A stretch of 22,073 nucleotides of DNA. It comes from Lachnospiraceae bacterium (GTDB taxonomy: Bacteria; Bacillota_A; Clostridia; Lachnospirales; Lachnospiraceae). The stretch's first letter is position 1. Every line of letters begins with the position of its first letter. The position numbers and the translations under genes are program-made. Below, in pieces: positions 9,701 through 16,414 of this stretch. The stretch lies in contig JAGATU010000073.1 in assembly GCA_017621115.1 (NCBI GenBank), forward strand, positions 1-22,073. Reading direction: 5' to 3'. The notes under the pieces are model-generated. The model was not told the DNA's origin. It saw only the letters and a program-made list of their open reading frames with translations, and made no database searches.

Positions 9701-10220
9701 AGTGTCCTTCTATATACTCTTTAAATGCCTTATACAGCACCTGCAAATCCTTCAGTTTATAATGAAGGGCGCCCCTGCTCTTAGCATACTCTATCATCTC
9801 ATCCAGTTCATTCTGTCCGATACCATACTGCATAAATTCCGAAATGGCAGACTTCACTTCATGGATATAGCCCTGCTTATTCAAATTGCTGCCGATAACC
9901 GGAACCTGCTCCTTAATACCGCCTGCTATCTTACGCAGAATCAGACTCTTGCCCGTATCATCCAAAACCGGTTTACGGTTGCCGCCTGTCTCCTCAAAAA
10001 TGCGGTGTGCCAGACGGCTGAAACTTAAGATATCGATATTCATGATACCGCCCTTATCACTTGCCGTCACAAAGTCCATCTGTGTCTGCATGGTAAACTG
10101 GTCCGGCACAATCACAAAGTAATTCTTCTTAGAATTCTCATTGCTCTCACACAATATACGGTCGCATACATATTTACTTTTTCCACTGCCGCTTCCGCCG
10201 GTAATAATCTGAAGTGCCAT
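6786..10220 (-). CDS. addB: ATP-dependent helicase/nuclease subunit B (AddB)
   Basis: The product is 1144 residues from ATG 10220-10218. An in-frame TTG two codons upstream (10226) is less likely because GGGAG lies 7 nt before the ATG but almost touches the TTG. Motifs: Walker A GGSGSGKSK near residue 8-16, the family segment YLFFVGVNDGYIPAKTNKGG around 590, nuclease DYKSGD (about 942-947), and the four cysteines of the AddB iron-sulfur staple, C782 and the C-terminal CEYCAYKDVC (C1102, C1105, C1111). AddB lacks true helicase motifs but scans for Chi and cuts the second strand. All key residues appear present. It is the first gene of the addB-addA cluster, which is the usual order, and has its own promoter. 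Confidence 0.96.
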   Translation of the reverse strand: MALQIITGGSGSGKSKYVCDRILCESNENSKKNYFVIVPDQFTMQTQMDFVTASDKGGIMNIDILSFSRLAHRIFEETGGNRKPVLDDTGKSLILRKIAGGIKEQVPVIGSNLNKQGYIHEVKSAISEFMQYGIGQNELDEMIEYAKSRGALHYKLKDLQVLYKAFKEYIEGHYITTEESMDLLAAELRKSALIPGSVVVFDGFTGFTPIQEKVIGVLLTLCEQVIITVTMDGEEEPFSFAAKTVERLKRLAGEYGCEVLPLQHLSGNYRAAGSPQLLHLEKQLFRYPLVAFQAVEGGEDKAGSNAQSVRISAHKDMQQEVRYLCRQVRALLNETGCAYRDIAVIAGDLGAYESVIEEEFIRYEIPYFMDKTRNILLNPVIEYIKAALSVLTENFSYESVFHYLRSGLADFDAEEIDDLENYVLELGVRGKSMWTHAFAGRTLAMKKAENAVEVLEALNTTRERLLNQLAPILEVRSSSDICVKDMVEHLYSFVTANRVEEKLHAYADFFEKKKDDARAKEYRQIYRLIMELFDQIMELIGQEKMSLSEFADILDAGFAEIEVGIIPRSVDRIIVGDIERTRLKPVKYLFFVGVNDGYIPAKTNKGGIISDIDREFLKGSNQDLAPSPREQMYIQKYYLYLNMTKPSKGLYLSYAAMDGQGTALRPSYLIGIVKQLFPGCETDGRSTQGDLAIGNLFEAKEAFCLLLRKYAENSISDKEREQFIRLLHLLGKEESDRLLLNHLVENAYLTNKERSISQTAAGLLYGDIILSSISRMEKYASCAYSYFLQYGLSLKERELYGFESKDMGTIFHGVLEHFSNKLLEKNYTWTDFPADEGEAMVAESMQEVCMEYTDALLYDNALNRYTMKNMEHMMQKCVSNISYQLGKGRFVPKEYEVSFHVVENLKDLDISLSDKDKMRLSGRIDRMDTCEKEDKVFVKIVDYKSGDKNFDLAAFYHGTQLQLVVYMNEALKRAEKLHPGKEAVSAAMLYYHVDDPVVEGTVKMSPEEVNGKVREALRMKGVINSDGDILEALDTTKSAKSDCVTLDYDSKGGLKSTTNALNSEQMKLLSDYASYSLKAMGAKIKKGEIPVNPYASGNVDACEYCAYKDVCGFDEKIPGYTKRNLSKDKDVDYLELMKDTMGEK

Positions 10221-10251
10221 ACCCAAGCTCCCTTTCTTTCATACTGGTATT

Positions 10252-10279
10252 ATTTTATCACATTCCATGTCCGCTTCAA
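10252..10279 (-). promoter_or_regulatory. Predicted sigma-A promoter of addBA
   Basis: TTGAAG (10279-10274) and TAAAAT (10257-10252) are separated by 16 nt, about 32 nt upstream of the addB ATG. A small inverted repeat ATGTCC...GGACAT (10267-10286) overlaps the -35 box; its role is unknown. Confidence 0.55.
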
Positions 10280-10301
10280 AGGACATTAAACTATTGCGCA
10301 C

Positions 10302-10336
10302 AAAAAATCGCCGGGACATTTTTCCATGTCCCGGCG
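10302..10336 (-). terminator. Rho-independent terminator of the uracil permease gene
   Basis: An 11-bp GC-rich stem CGCCGGGACAT / ATGTCCCGGCG (10309-10319, 10326-10336) with a 6-nt loop is followed, in the minus direction, by a run of six T (10308-10303). It insulates addBA from the permease gene. Confidence 0.9.
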
Positions 10337-10353
10337 AAAATAAAAACTAAATA

Positions 10354-11697
10354 TTATACTTCGAAGTTAACTCCTGTACTGTCCGGTTTTTCTTCGTCAA
10401 ACTTGTAATCTTTTCCAGGTAAAACCGCATTTAAGATAATACCTACCAAAGAACCAACTGCAAGACCGGATAAGCTGATTGTTGCGCTTCCGATATTGAA
10501 TGCGATTGCACCTGCTGCAGAATAGTTGATACCGATGGAAAGAACAAGGATTAATGCAGCAATGATAACGTTACGGCTTGCTGTGAAATCAACCTTGGTT
10601 TCAACGATATTACGTACCCCGACTGCAGAAATCATACCGTATAATACGAGGGATACACCACCCATGGTAGCTGCAGGCATACAGCCGATAAGAGCGGATA
10701 CCTTCGGACAGAAGGAGAATAAAATTGCAAATCCTGCCGCAATACGGATTACGAGAGGATCGTATACTTTTGTCAATGTAAGAACGCCTGTGTTTTCACC
10801 ATATGTTGTGTTAGCAGGTGCTCCGAATAAAGAAGCAAGGATAGTTGCTAAACCATCACCAAGTAATGTACGGTGGAGTCCCGGATCCTTAATATAATTC
10901 TTACCAACAGTAGAAGAAATTGCTGAGATATCACCGATATGTTCAACCATGGTTGCCAAAGCGATAGGCATAATTGTAATAACAGCTGTAATCATTAAAG
11001 AAGCATCCGGTGCGCTGAAAATAGAGAACACGGTATCGCTCCATTTGAAAGGAAGTCCAATCCAAGCAGCTTCTGCTACAGGTGTAAAATCAACCTTTCC
11101 CATAACTGCCGCAACAACATAAGAACCGATAACACCACAGATAATCGGAACAATCTTAATCATACCCTTACCCCAAATATTACATACGATTACGATTGCG
11201 ATTGCTACGATTGCGATAAACCAATTGTTAGCACAGTTGTCAATTGCAGACTGTGAAAGGTTAAGACCGATTGCAATGATGATTGGTCCTGTTACGATTG
11301 GCGGGAAGAACTGCATAACCTTGCTTGTTCCAAATGCCTTAATAAGACCTGCCAGTACCAGATACAGTAAACCTGCACAAGCAACACCAAAACATGCATA
11401 AGGAAGTAACTCTGCTTCGCCATTAGGAGCAATTGCCCAATAACCTGCTAAAAATGCAAAAGAAGAACCCAAAAATGCAGGAACTTTTCCTTTTGCAAGG
11501 AAATGGAATAACAAGGTTCCCAAACCTGCAAACAATAATGTTGCAGAAACACTAAGCCCTGTCAAAGCCGGTACCAGTACAGTCGCGCCAAACATAGCGA
11601 ACATATGCTGTGCACCTAAGATTAACATCTTGGATGTACCAAGACTCTTGGCATCGTAAATTGCCTCTTCACCGATGGTTTTGTTTACATCACTCAT
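10354..11697 (-). CDS. uraA: Uracil/xanthine permease, NCS2 family (UraA/PyrP-like)
   Basis: The product is 447 residues starting at ATG 11697-11695 (MSDVNKTIG). AGGAGGAG lies 5 nt upstream of it. An upstream in-frame ATG at 11721 has no ribosome binding site and would place the Shine-Dalgarno inside the gene. NCS2 signatures include QHMFAMFGATVLVPALTGL (about 30-48), MVEHIGD and YGENTGVLTLT. The glutamates of the last two correspond to the base-contacting glutamates of E. coli UraA. About 14 membrane segments are expected in the cytoplasmic membrane. The likely role is proton-driven uracil uptake for pyrimidine salvage, though xanthine cannot be excluded. I see no PyrR-type attenuator in the short leader. 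It is monocistronic, with its own promoter and terminator. Confidence 0.93.
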   Translation of the reverse strand: MSDVNKTIGEEAIYDAKSLGTSKMLILGAQHMFAMFGATVLVPALTGLSVSATLLFAGLGTLLFHFLAKGKVPAFLGSSFAFLAGYWAIAPNGEAELLPYACFGVACAGLLYLVLAGLIKAFGTSKVMQFFPPIVTGPIIIAIGLNLSQSAIDNCANNWFIAIVAIAIVIVCNIWGKGMIKIVPIICGVIGSYVVAAVMGKVDFTPVAEAAWIGLPFKWSDTVFSIFSAPDASLMITAVITIMPIALATMVEHIGDISAISSTVGKNYIKDPGLHRTLLGDGLATILASLFGAPANTTYGENTGVLTLTKVYDPLVIRIAAGFAILFSFCPKVSALIGCMPAATMGGVSLVLYGMISAVGVRNIVETKVDFTASRNVIIAALILVLSIGINYSAAGAIAFNIGSATISLSGLAVGSLVGIILNAVLPGKDYKFDEEKPDSTGVNFEV

Positions 11698-11742
11698 CTT
11701 CTCTCCTCCTGTGTGATACATTGTAGTTTTATTACTGTTTCC

Positions 11743-11771
11743 ATGGTACGTCTATTATCTTTCCACGTCAA
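11743..11771 (-). promoter_or_regulatory. Predicted promoter of the uracil permease gene
   Basis: TTGACG (11771-11766) and TACCAT (11748-11743) have a 17-nt spacing, which gives a leader of about 40 nt. The -35 box is strong and the -10 box is weak. Confidence 0.45.
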
Positions 11772-11801
11772 GAAAGAAATCCCATTTTAAACAAAAAAAA
11801 T

Positions 11802-11813
11802 ACAATATATTGT
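11802..11813. promoter_or_regulatory. Perfect 12-bp palindrome ACAATATATTGT
   Basis: The palindrome sits in the divergent intergenic region, about 30 bp upstream of the permease -35 box. It could be an operator for an unknown regulator. It is AT-rich, so chance is possible. Confidence 0.25.
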
Positions 11814-11851
11814 GTCTGAAAAATTCTTTACTACTAGTTTCCCTATTCCGA

Positions 11852-11904
11852 TTGTCCTTCTAAAATAATTGTGCTATTATAAATTTTACTGACTCTCAAA
11901 GTCA
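11852..11904 (+). promoter_or_regulatory. Promoter and palindromic operator of the TetR-type regulator
   Basis: TTGTCC (11852-11857), a 17-nt spacer and TATTAT (11875-11880) form a promoter. About 9 nt past the -10 box, at the expected transcription start, is the palindrome TGACT-CTCAA-AGTCA (11890-11904). This size and place fit an autoregulatory TetR operator; binding is inferred. Confidence 0.55.
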
Positions 11905-11927
11905 ACAAAACAGAAGTGGTGATAGTT

Positions 11928-12530
11928 ATGAACGAGAAATTTTTTGATTTAAACAGGGAAAAACAGGACCGGATGATTAATGCGGCTCTCCGTATTTTTG
12001 CCGAAAACGGATACCGTCATGCCAGCACGGACATCATTGTCAAAGAAGCCGGCATCAGCAAGGGACTTCTCTTTCATTATTTTACCAGCAAGATGGGATT
12101 ATTCTCATTTTTATTTGATTACAGCATCCGTTATATGCTCTTTGAATATGACAGACTTATCTCTGCCAAGGAGACCGATTACTTCAAAATCCGCAGGGAG
12201 ATGGAACGCGCCAAGCTCAATGTTCTGCGCAGTTATCCATACATGAACGAGTTCATCGAGAAGAGCCTTCAGGAAAACCAGCTGGATGTTATTGAGACCA
12301 TCGAAATCTCCAAGAACAACTACCTCGAAACACTCGACAGATATAATAATCAGAGCAAACGTTCCAATCTTCGCGATGATATTTCATCTGCCCAATTAGA
12401 TAATATGATTCGTTATACAGTAAACGGACTTACTAAGGACCAGTTTCAGGCGGGTGCTTTCCAACCTGACATGTTATTCGAACAAATCTGCAGCTACTTA
12501 GATACCCTGCAGACTCTGTGTATAAGATAG
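11928..12530 (+). CDS. TetR/AcrR family transcriptional regulator
   Basis: The product is 200 residues from ATG 11928, which has GGTGA 5 nt upstream. A GTG four codons earlier (11916) overlaps that site and is less likely. The N-terminal HTH (about 10-60) is classic TetR: INAALRIFAENGYRHASTDI, then IVKEAGISKGLLFHYFTSKM. The C-terminal ligand domain is helical and divergent, so the inducer cannot be predicted. A palindrome at its own transcription start suggests autorepression. It is divergent from the uracil permease gene, which might also be a target, though no copy of the same palindrome is seen near the permease promoter. It ends 12 nt before the left arm of element 2. Confidence 0.92.
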   Translation: MNEKFFDLNREKQDRMINAALRIFAENGYRHASTDIIVKEAGISKGLLFHYFTSKMGLFSFLFDYSIRYMLFEYDRLISAKETDYFKIRREMERAKLNVLRSYPYMNEFIEKSLQENQLDVIETIEISKNNYLETLDRYNNQSKRSNLRDDISSAQLDNMIRYTVNGLTKDQFQAGAFQPDMLFEQICSYLDTLQTLCIR

Positions 12531-12541
12531 AAAAAAATAAA

Positions 12542-12690
12542 CTTGCCCCGATGGCAATAAAGATATGTCCTGCAAAAGACCCTTCGTTGACATCGGTACT
12601 TAACGAGGTTTTCCGAGTTTAGTACCGCTATGTCATAAGAGGAGCGAAAGCGTGTCTTATGCAGGACATATTTTATGCCACCGGGGCAAA
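12542..12690. ncRNA. Element 2: approximately 80-nt core on a long terminator-like stem (candidate structured RNA)
   Basis: The arms TTGCCCCGATGGCAATAAAGATATGTCCTGC (positions 12543-12573) and 12661-12690 are complementary with a few mismatches. A- and T-runs outside extend the pairing (12531-12540 with 12694-12703), giving a bidirectional terminator between the convergent TetR gene and the DUF6062-like gene. The enclosed core 12578-12656 is almost identical to 19553-19632 although the arms are unrelated. In the core, GACATCGGTACT (12589-12600) pairs with AGTACCGCTATGTC (12621-12634) around an AACGAGGTTTTCCGAGTTT loop. After that come GAGGAGCGAAAGCG with a GCGAAAGC mini-hairpin. No ORF is present. 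The duplicated core supports a defined element; whether it acts as RNA or DNA is unknown, and the conserved strand as drawn (plus) is arbitrary. Confidence 0.65.
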
Positions 12691-12694
12691 TGTT

Positions 12695-13453
12695 TTATTT
12701 TTTCTGCTTATATACAGGGTCTGCCGGGTATCCGCCCTTTAATTTCTGCATACAGTTCTGAAGTGCTTCCTTGGAGTTCTTCCAGTCTGCATCCTTATTA
12801 CGATAATCAAATTTTTCAATCAACCATGCGTCGTCCTCAAAAAGACGTTCCATATTGGCTTCCATAAGTGCAAAGGTTGTTGAGAAGAATTCTTCCTGTT
12901 CTTTGTCCTTTAAACGGCTTTCGGCCGCTTCACAAAGATCTCCGAAATGAGGCAGGCAGAATCCTTTGGATTCGTTAATTTTACCCTTGAAGGCTTCATC
13001 TTTACGGTAGAGTTCGAAGAAAGTATCCATATAGCGGTCATAATGATCGGTAAACTGTTTGCAGATGAAGCAGGAGCGCTCACGCTCATTTACCCAAGCA
13101 GTTACGGAATTCGTAGAACCGTCGCCTTTTTTCTTAAATAAACCTGCAGATTTTCCCGGCGTATGCTCTTTCATTGCCTTCTTCATTTCAGCAATAGTCG
13201 CACGCATATGGGTCTTCATAATCCACGCATTCCCAAGTGTATTACCGTAATCGTACATTTTCTTAAAATGCATGCGGCAGAACCCTGCCTTATCGGTCTG
13301 CTCACGCACATCACTCTCCATGTAAGAAGAACCGCTTCCGAGTACAAAATCCATCATATCCTGCTCAATTTTACGTTCAATATAACAAAATGGGCACTCA
13401 TCTTTTGCATTGACCGCATCATTTAGTGGTATCGTGTATAATTTTTCTTTCAT
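12695..13453 (-). CDS. DUF6062-like protein with duplicated CxxC...CxxH motifs
   Basis: This is a 252-residue soluble protein of unknown function that I recognise as resembling the clostridial DUF6062 family (recalled, not searched). It contains two similar cysteine/histidine sets: CPFC (C20, C23) with FCRMHF (C59, H62), and CFIC (C128, C131) with FCLPHF (C166, H169). The spacing is alike in both (36 and 35 residues between pairs), which points to an internal duplication and probably two metal-binding sites, zinc being most likely. No signal peptide or membrane segment is visible. ATG 13453 has AGGT about 5 nt upstream. It is monocistronic, divergent from the small membrane peptide gene, and ends inside the T/A-rich flank of element 2. 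Confidence 0.75.
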   Translation of the reverse strand: MKEKLYTIPLNDAVNAKDECPFCYIERKIEQDMMDFVLGSGSSYMESDVREQTDKAGFCRMHFKKMYDYGNTLGNAWIMKTHMRATIAEMKKAMKEHTPGKSAGLFKKKGDGSTNSVTAWVNERERSCFICKQFTDHYDRYMDTFFELYRKDEAFKGKINESKGFCLPHFGDLCEAAESRLKDKEQEEFFSTTFALMEANMERLFEDDAWLIEKFDYRNKDADWKNSKEALQNCMQKLKGGYPADPVYKQKK

Positions 13454-13471
13454 ATCTACCTCATATAGTCA

Positions 13472-13500
13472 TTTACTTTTTTGAATACTTGTACTAAAAT
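13472..13500 (+). promoter_or_regulatory. Predicted promoter of the 62-residue peptide gene
   Basis: TTTACT (13472-13477), 17 nt, TAAAAT (13495-13500). This places the start about 30 nt before the AAAGGAG ribosome binding site and ATG. Confidence 0.5.
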
Positions 13501-13536
13501 GAAACCATAATAAATAAAAAACAAAGGAGTCTGCTC

Positions 13537-13725
13537 ATGAAAAATATTATAAAGTGGACATTATTCATTCTTATAGCTTCTGTAGCAATGGCTGCAGGTA
13601 TGTTCTGTCTCGCACAGTATTTTGATTCCAAAGAATGCGACTGTCAGGGCGCATGTGACTGCAATGCAGACAAACCTATTAAAAAAGTATTTAACCGTCA
13701 TTACACGAAGTTGAATTTATATTAA
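13537..13725 (+). CDS. Small cysteine-rich membrane-anchored peptide
   Basis: This 62-residue protein is likely real because it has a strong AAAGGAG site 7 nt before the ATG, a promoter, and a terminator just after it. Residues 5-27 form one hydrophobic helix (IIKWTLFILIASVAMAAGMF). It is followed by a short cysteine cluster, KECDCQGACDCN, with C34, C36, C40 and C42, plus C24 within the membrane segment. The tail is basic (KPIKKVFNRHYTK). Orientation cannot be fixed; no lipobox fits C24. The cluster could bind metal or form disulfides. I do not recognise the family. It lies between the cysteine-rich DUF6062-like gene and the convergent DUF2225 gene. Confidence 0.75.
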   Translation: MKNIIKWTLFILIASVAMAAGMFCLAQYFDSKECDCQGACDCNADKPIKKVFNRHYTKLNLY

Positions 13726-13745
13726 TTATCCATATTTTTCTACCA

Positions 13746-13771
13746 AAAAGGGCGGCCACAACCGCCCTTTT
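13746..13771. terminator. Bidirectional terminator between convergent genes
   Basis: AAAAGGGCGG / CCGCCCTTTT with a CCACAA loop gives a 10-bp perfect stem. It has A and T ends suitable for stopping both the small peptide gene (plus) and the glnS-DUF2225 operon (minus). Confidence 0.9.
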
Positions 13772-13783
13772 ACAGTGTCTGAA

Positions 13784-14638
13784 TTATACTCCCTTATGAA
13801 GTCTGAGCAATTCGTCCTTCAAATCACGTACTTTATCCTTGGTTCTGCTGTTGCAGTTTGGTGAAATAAGCAACTTGGAAATCAATTTGGAAGCCACATC
13901 ATACTGTTTATTGCGCATAGCCAAATTGGCAAGTAAAAAATCAACCGTAGATTCGTCCATACCGCACATCGGGAAAGATTCTCCCTGGATTGCGCCTGCA
14001 AAGCCTTCATACGCATTCTTTAAAAATTCGTCCTCAAGCCCTTTAACCTCTGTGTATTTGCTATGATTGCTAAGTCCCTGTTCTTCCAAATATTCTGCAT
14101 AACTTCTGGCAAGCCAGCCTGCACGCAGGCAGATATATGCCTTCTCACTGGCCTTGGCATTCTTAACGATAGCATTCACCAAAGCAAGTTTATAACGTCC
14201 GACCGCATCTTCATAAGAATACAATAACTTATGCTCTGTCGGCTTACGGAAACGGGAAGTAATCTTCTCAAGAATAGCCTTTCTCTGCGGAACCGTCATC
14301 GGCACAAAATATCTGGTAAGAGCAGTGAATCCGCACTCCGTACACTGTACCACATCGTATTTAAGCGGTTCAATTCCTTCAAATGTCGGGCGCAGGTCCA
14401 TATCCGTTTTCACAAGACGGGCCTTACCTGTACGAAGTGTACGCTCCTTAAATGTTCTCGCACATACTGGACATTCGTAGGTCTTATCAAATAAAAAGTC
14501 TTCTTCTTTTACTTCTTTTACTGCGGCCTCAACCGCTTTTTTCTTCTTTTCCTCTGCTGCAGGATCTTTGAAGATATCCGCTGTGGACATATCTCCCAGT
14601 CCAAAATCCTCCATTCCGGAGAAAATACTACTAGCCAT
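13784..14638 (-). CDS. DUF2225 family zinc-ribbon protein
   Basis: The 284-residue protein has two cysteine pairs, CPVC (C56, C59) and CTEC (C99, C102). These form a zinc-ribbon-like site typical of DUF2225, with the family segment ECPVCARTFKERTLRTGKAR and YDVVQCTECGF. Residues 25-48 are charged and low complexity (KKKKAVEAAVKEVKEE). The C-terminal half looks all-helical, TPR-like, with YEDAVGRYKLALVNAI and RAGWLARSYAEYL. The function is unknown; the family is cytosolic in Firmicutes. ATG 14638 is preceded by AGAGGT that overlaps the stop of glnS (9-nt gap), so they are cotranscribed and possibly translationally coupled. A link to glutamine charging is not established. Confidence 0.88.
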   Translation of the reverse strand: MASSIFSGMEDFGLGDMSTADIFKDPAAEEKKKKAVEAAVKEVKEEDFLFDKTYECPVCARTFKERTLRTGKARLVKTDMDLRPTFEGIEPLKYDVVQCTECGFTALTRYFVPMTVPQRKAILEKITSRFRKPTEHKLLYSYEDAVGRYKLALVNAIVKNAKASEKAYICLRAGWLARSYAEYLEEQGLSNHSKYTEVKGLEDEFLKNAYEGFAGAIQGESFPMCGMDESTVDFLLANLAMRNKQYDVASKLISKLLISPNCNSRTKDKVRDLKDELLRLHKGV

Positions 14639-14647
14639 AAGTAACCT

Positions 14648-16315
14648 CTACTCTTCTTTCTTTGGTAAAACAAATGAACTCTTTAATGAAACAATTCTGT
14701 TAAATACAAGATTATCCGGTGTAGAATCCTTAGAATCCACACAGAAGAATCCCTGACGTACAAACTGGAAACGGTCATAAGCCTTAGCGCCTGCAAATTC
14801 CGGTTCTAAATAACATTCCTTAAGTACTTTAATGGACTCCGGATTCAGGTTCAGGGAACCGTCTTCATTGTAAACGCCTTTTTCTTCATCAATAATATTC
14901 TCATATAAACGGACTTCCGCTTTGACAGCCTGTGTAGCCTCCACAAAGTGGATAGTACCTTTTACTTTACGTCCGTCATTGCTGTTACCGCCCTTGGTCT
15001 CAGGGTCGTAAGTTCCGTGAACTTCAATAATATTGCCGTTCTCGTCTTTTACGCAACCGGTACATTTTACAAAGTATGCATTCATAAGGCGTACTTCATT
15101 GCCCGGGAACATACGGAAGTACTTCTTAGGAGGTTCCTCCATGAAATCTTCTCTCTCGATATATAATTCTCTTCCGAACGGAACTCTTCTGGTGCCAAGT
15201 TCCTCGTTGTCCAAATTAAGCGGCGCATCCAGCCATTCAATCTGTCCTTCCGGATAATTGTCAATGACAAGCTTAACCGGATCCAAAATAGCCATCATAC
15301 GTGGAGCCTTAGTCTTTAAGTCCTCACGGATACAATACTCAAGTGCTGCATAGTCCGCGATGGAATTAGCTTTGGAAACACCACACATCTCAACAAATGC
15401 GCGGATGGATTCCGGAGTGAAACCGCGTCTTCTTAGTGCGGAAATAGATACCAGTCTCGGATCATCCCATCCGTCTACAATGCCGTCCTGAACCATCTTC
15501 TTGATATATCTCTTACCGGTTACGACATTCTTAAGATACATCTTAGCCTGTTCAATCTGCTTAGGAGGATGAGGGTATTCCAACTCTCTTACTACCCAAT
15601 CGTACAGCGGTCTGTGGTCTTCAAATTCCAAAGTACAGATGGAATGGGTAATACCCTCAATTGCATCTTCAATCGGATGTGCAAAATCGTACATCGGATA
15701 AATACACCACTTATCCCCCGTATTATGATGGGACATATGTGCAATACGGTAAATAACCGGATCACGCATATTAATATTGGAAGAAGTCATGTCAATACGT
15801 GCACGGAGAACTTTTTCTCCGTCTGCGTATTTGCCTTCCTTCATTTCTTCAAATAACTGTAAGTTCTCTTCCACGGAACGTGTGCTGTACGGGTCTTCCT
15901 TACCCGGCTCCGTAAAGGTTCCTCTGTATTCCTTAATCTGCTCTGCTGATAAATCGGATACATATGCCTTGCCTTTTTTAATTAATTTAACAGCGCCTTC
16001 ATACATCTGTTCAAAATAATCAGATGCATAAAAAAGTCTGTCTTCCCAATCAGCGCCAAGCCAAGCCACGTCTTCCTTAATGGATTCAACAAATTCGATA
16101 TCTTCCTTGGTCGGATTGGTATCATCAAAACGCATGTTGAACTTTCCGCCGTACTTCTGTGCAATCCCGTAGTTAACAAGAATCGCCTTGGCATGTCCTA
16201 TATGTAAATACCCGTTTGGTTCCGGCGGGAAACGGGTGTGTACCGCTTCGTATACGCCTTCTGCCAAATCTTTGTCGATAATCTGTTCAATAAAGTTTCT
16301 GCTTTCTGTGCTCAA
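14648..16315 (-). CDS. glnS: Glutaminyl-tRNA synthetase (GlnRS)
   Basis: The protein is 555 residues, usual for bacterial GlnRS. HIGH motif [15 protein letters not shown] (32-45), [16 protein letters not shown] (61-76), [24 protein letters not shown] (282-305) and [24 protein letters not shown] all match GlnRS, and a C-terminal anticodon beta-barrel follows from about 340. It attaches glutamine to tRNA-Gln in the cytosol. The class I KMSKS-type loop, VMSKRKL in E. coli GlnRS, reads VVTGKRY here (264-270), which keeps the K-R but loses M-S. I recall similar sequences in clostridial GlnRS, so it is probably active. It starts at TTG 16315 (RBS GGAGAG, 4 nt away); no better ATG is in frame nearby. 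No T-box is seen in the 99-nt leader region. Confidence 0.95.
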   Translation of the reverse strand: MSTESRNFIEQIIDKDLAEGVYEAVHTRFPPEPNGYLHIGHAKAILVNYGIAQKYGGKFNMRFDDTNPTKEDIEFVESIKEDVAWLGADWEDRLFYASDYFEQMYEGAVKLIKKGKAYVSDLSAEQIKEYRGTFTEPGKEDPYSTRSVEENLQLFEEMKEGKYADGEKVLRARIDMTSSNINMRDPVIYRIAHMSHHNTGDKWCIYPMYDFAHPIEDAIEGITHSICTLEFEDHRPLYDWVVRELEYPHPPKQIEQAKMYLKNVVTGKRYIKKMVQDGIVDGWDDPRLVSISALRRRGFTPESIRAFVEMCGVSKANSIADYAALEYCIREDLKTKAPRMMAILDPVKLVIDNYPEGQIEWLDAPLNLDNEELGTRRVPFGRELYIEREDFMEEPPKKYFRMFPGNEVRLMNAYFVKCTGCVKDENGNIIEVHGTYDPETKGGNSNDGRKVKGTIHFVEATQAVKAEVRLYENIIDEEKGVYNEDGSLNLNPESIKVLKECYLEPEFAGAKAYDRFQFVRQGFFCVDSKDSTPDNLVFNRIVSLKSSFVLPKKEE

Positions 16316-16354
16316 AATTCTCTCCAGCCTTTCTGTTATTTGTCACATCACTAT

Positions 16355-16383
16355 ATTTTATCACACGAAAATACCGATAACAA
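16355..16383 (-). promoter_or_regulatory. Predicted promoter of glnS-DUF2225
   Basis: TTGTTA (16383-16378), 17 nt, TAAAAT (16360-16355), about 40 nt before the TTG start. No T-box specifier or antiterminator fits in the short leader. Confidence 0.6.
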
Positions 16384-16414
16384 GGGAAACTCTCCCGTGG
16401 ACCGGCTCTGTATA

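Noticed and set aside
10221..10226. TTG start two codons upstream for AddB
   Set aside because: The GGGAG site is too close to it and properly spaced for the ATG at 10220.
11698..11721. Upstream ATG for the uracil permease
   Set aside because: No RBS upstream, and the strong AGGAGGAG would lie inside the coding sequence.
12542..12690. Elements 2 and 3 as IS or MITE ends
   Set aside because: Arms differ between copies, no target-site duplication is visible and no transposase is nearby. Only the core is shared, so a classic MITE with conserved terminal repeats does not fit.
16316..16414. T-box leader upstream of glnS
   Set aside because: The 99-nt gap is too short and has no specifier loop, T-box sequence or terminator.
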